From Modicisalibacter radicis (GTDB lineage: Bacteria > Pseudomonadota > Gammaproteobacteria > Pseudomonadales > Halomonadaceae), in assembly GCF_900961225.1 (NCBI RefSeq), contig NZ_CAAHFN010000072.1:1-32017 (forward strand): a stretch of 32,017 nt of DNA, in the 5' to 3' direction. Positions 31,741 to 32,017 of this stretch are shown here, piece after piece. The first letter of the stretch is position 1. Each line of letters starts with the position of its first letter. Made by a program: the position numbers and the translations under genes. The notes beneath the pieces were generated by a model. It had not been told where the DNA came from and made no database searches. It was given only the letters and a program-made list of their open reading frames with translations.

Positions 31741-32017
31741 ATGGGCATTGCCTTGATCATCGGCTTTCTGGCCCTGTTCATTCTGGGCTTTCCGGTCGTT
31801 TATTCCATTCTGATTCCATCCATTGGCTATGTCCTGATCGAGGGCTTCCCCAGTGGGCTGCTGGCCCAGCGCATTACCTATGCGCTCGACAGCTTTCCCC
31901 TGGTGGCCGTGCCGATCTTCATATTCGTGGGCAATATCATGAACCTGGCGGGCGTGACCGAGCGAATCTTTCGCTTCGCCGATACGCTGGTGGGGCGGGT
32001 GCCGGGTGGGCTCGCAC
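31741..32017 (+). CDS. TRAP transporter large permease, DctM type (system 2), partial
   Basis: The first 92 codons of a DctM-type permease: MGIALIIGFLALFILGFPVVY, then DSFPLVAVPIFIFVGNIMN, a clear family match (FPL.A.P.FIF.G.IM). The gene runs off the right edge. AAGGGG lies before ATG 31741. Confidence 0.9.
   Translation, partial: MGIALIIGFLALFILGFPVVYSILIPSIGYVLIEGFPSGLLAQRITYALDSFPLVAVPIFIFVGNIMNLAGVTERIFRFADTLVGRVPGGLA

Overview
The window looks like the chromosome of a GC-rich gammaproteobacterium, most like a halophilic Halomonas-type organism. That is an inference from GC-rich codon use, two TRAP transporters, a Liv-type ABC transporter and several GntR-controlled catabolic operons. 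No rRNA, tRNA, CRISPR array, transposase or integrase was recognised.

Left part (about 1-9.6 kb): an accessory region bounded by two 124-bp direct repeats (95-218 and 9448-9571, offset 9353). Each repeat carries a three-tier hairpin that ends in a T-tract. Between them lie: an isochorismatase-family hydrolase preceded by a translationally coupled small ORF; a divergent GlxA-type AraC regulator; a pirin fragment; an orphan HipB-like gene; a complete HipBA toxin-antitoxin module behind four copies of an 18-bp palindromic operator; a truncated, frameshifted MmyB-type regulator; and an AT-richer array of four integron-style gene cassettes. The cassettes encode an FRG-domain protein, a DUF4440/SnoaL-like protein, a coiled-coil two-TM membrane protein and a lipoprotein. 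Each cassette's 5' core GTTNNNN is exactly complementary to the 7-mer at its own 3' end, and hairpin-forming attC sites lie between cassettes. No integrase is present, so this is a CALIN-type array (attC cluster lacking an integrase).

Middle (9.58-17.8 kb, minus strand): an apparent eight-gene operon reading GntR/FCD regulator, Liv-type binding protein, two permeases, two ATPases, an M20-family N-carbamoyl amino-acid/ureide hydrolase and an amidase. It appears built to import and hydrolyse an amide- or carbamoyl-containing compound. A membrane-bound GGDEF diguanylate cyclase (plus strand) with a strong terminator follows.

Right part (19.6-32 kb): a minus-strand operon (GMC oxidoreductase, aldehyde dehydrogenase, TRAP dctP-dctQ-dctM) is divergent from a GntR/UTRA regulator and a mandelate-racemase-type enolase-superfamily enzyme. 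A perfect 9-2-9 inverted repeat lies in the shared control region. This looks like uptake and oxidation of an alcohol or sugar-acid substrate. Then come two small DUF202 membrane proteins, a MoaF-like protein, an unidentified coding remnant, and a second GntR/FCD-headed TRAP operon (dctP, dctQ, partial dctM) that runs off the right edge. Stable hairpins without T-tracts lie between the binding-protein gene and the next gene in the Liv operon and the second TRAP operon, and just before dctP in the first TRAP operon.
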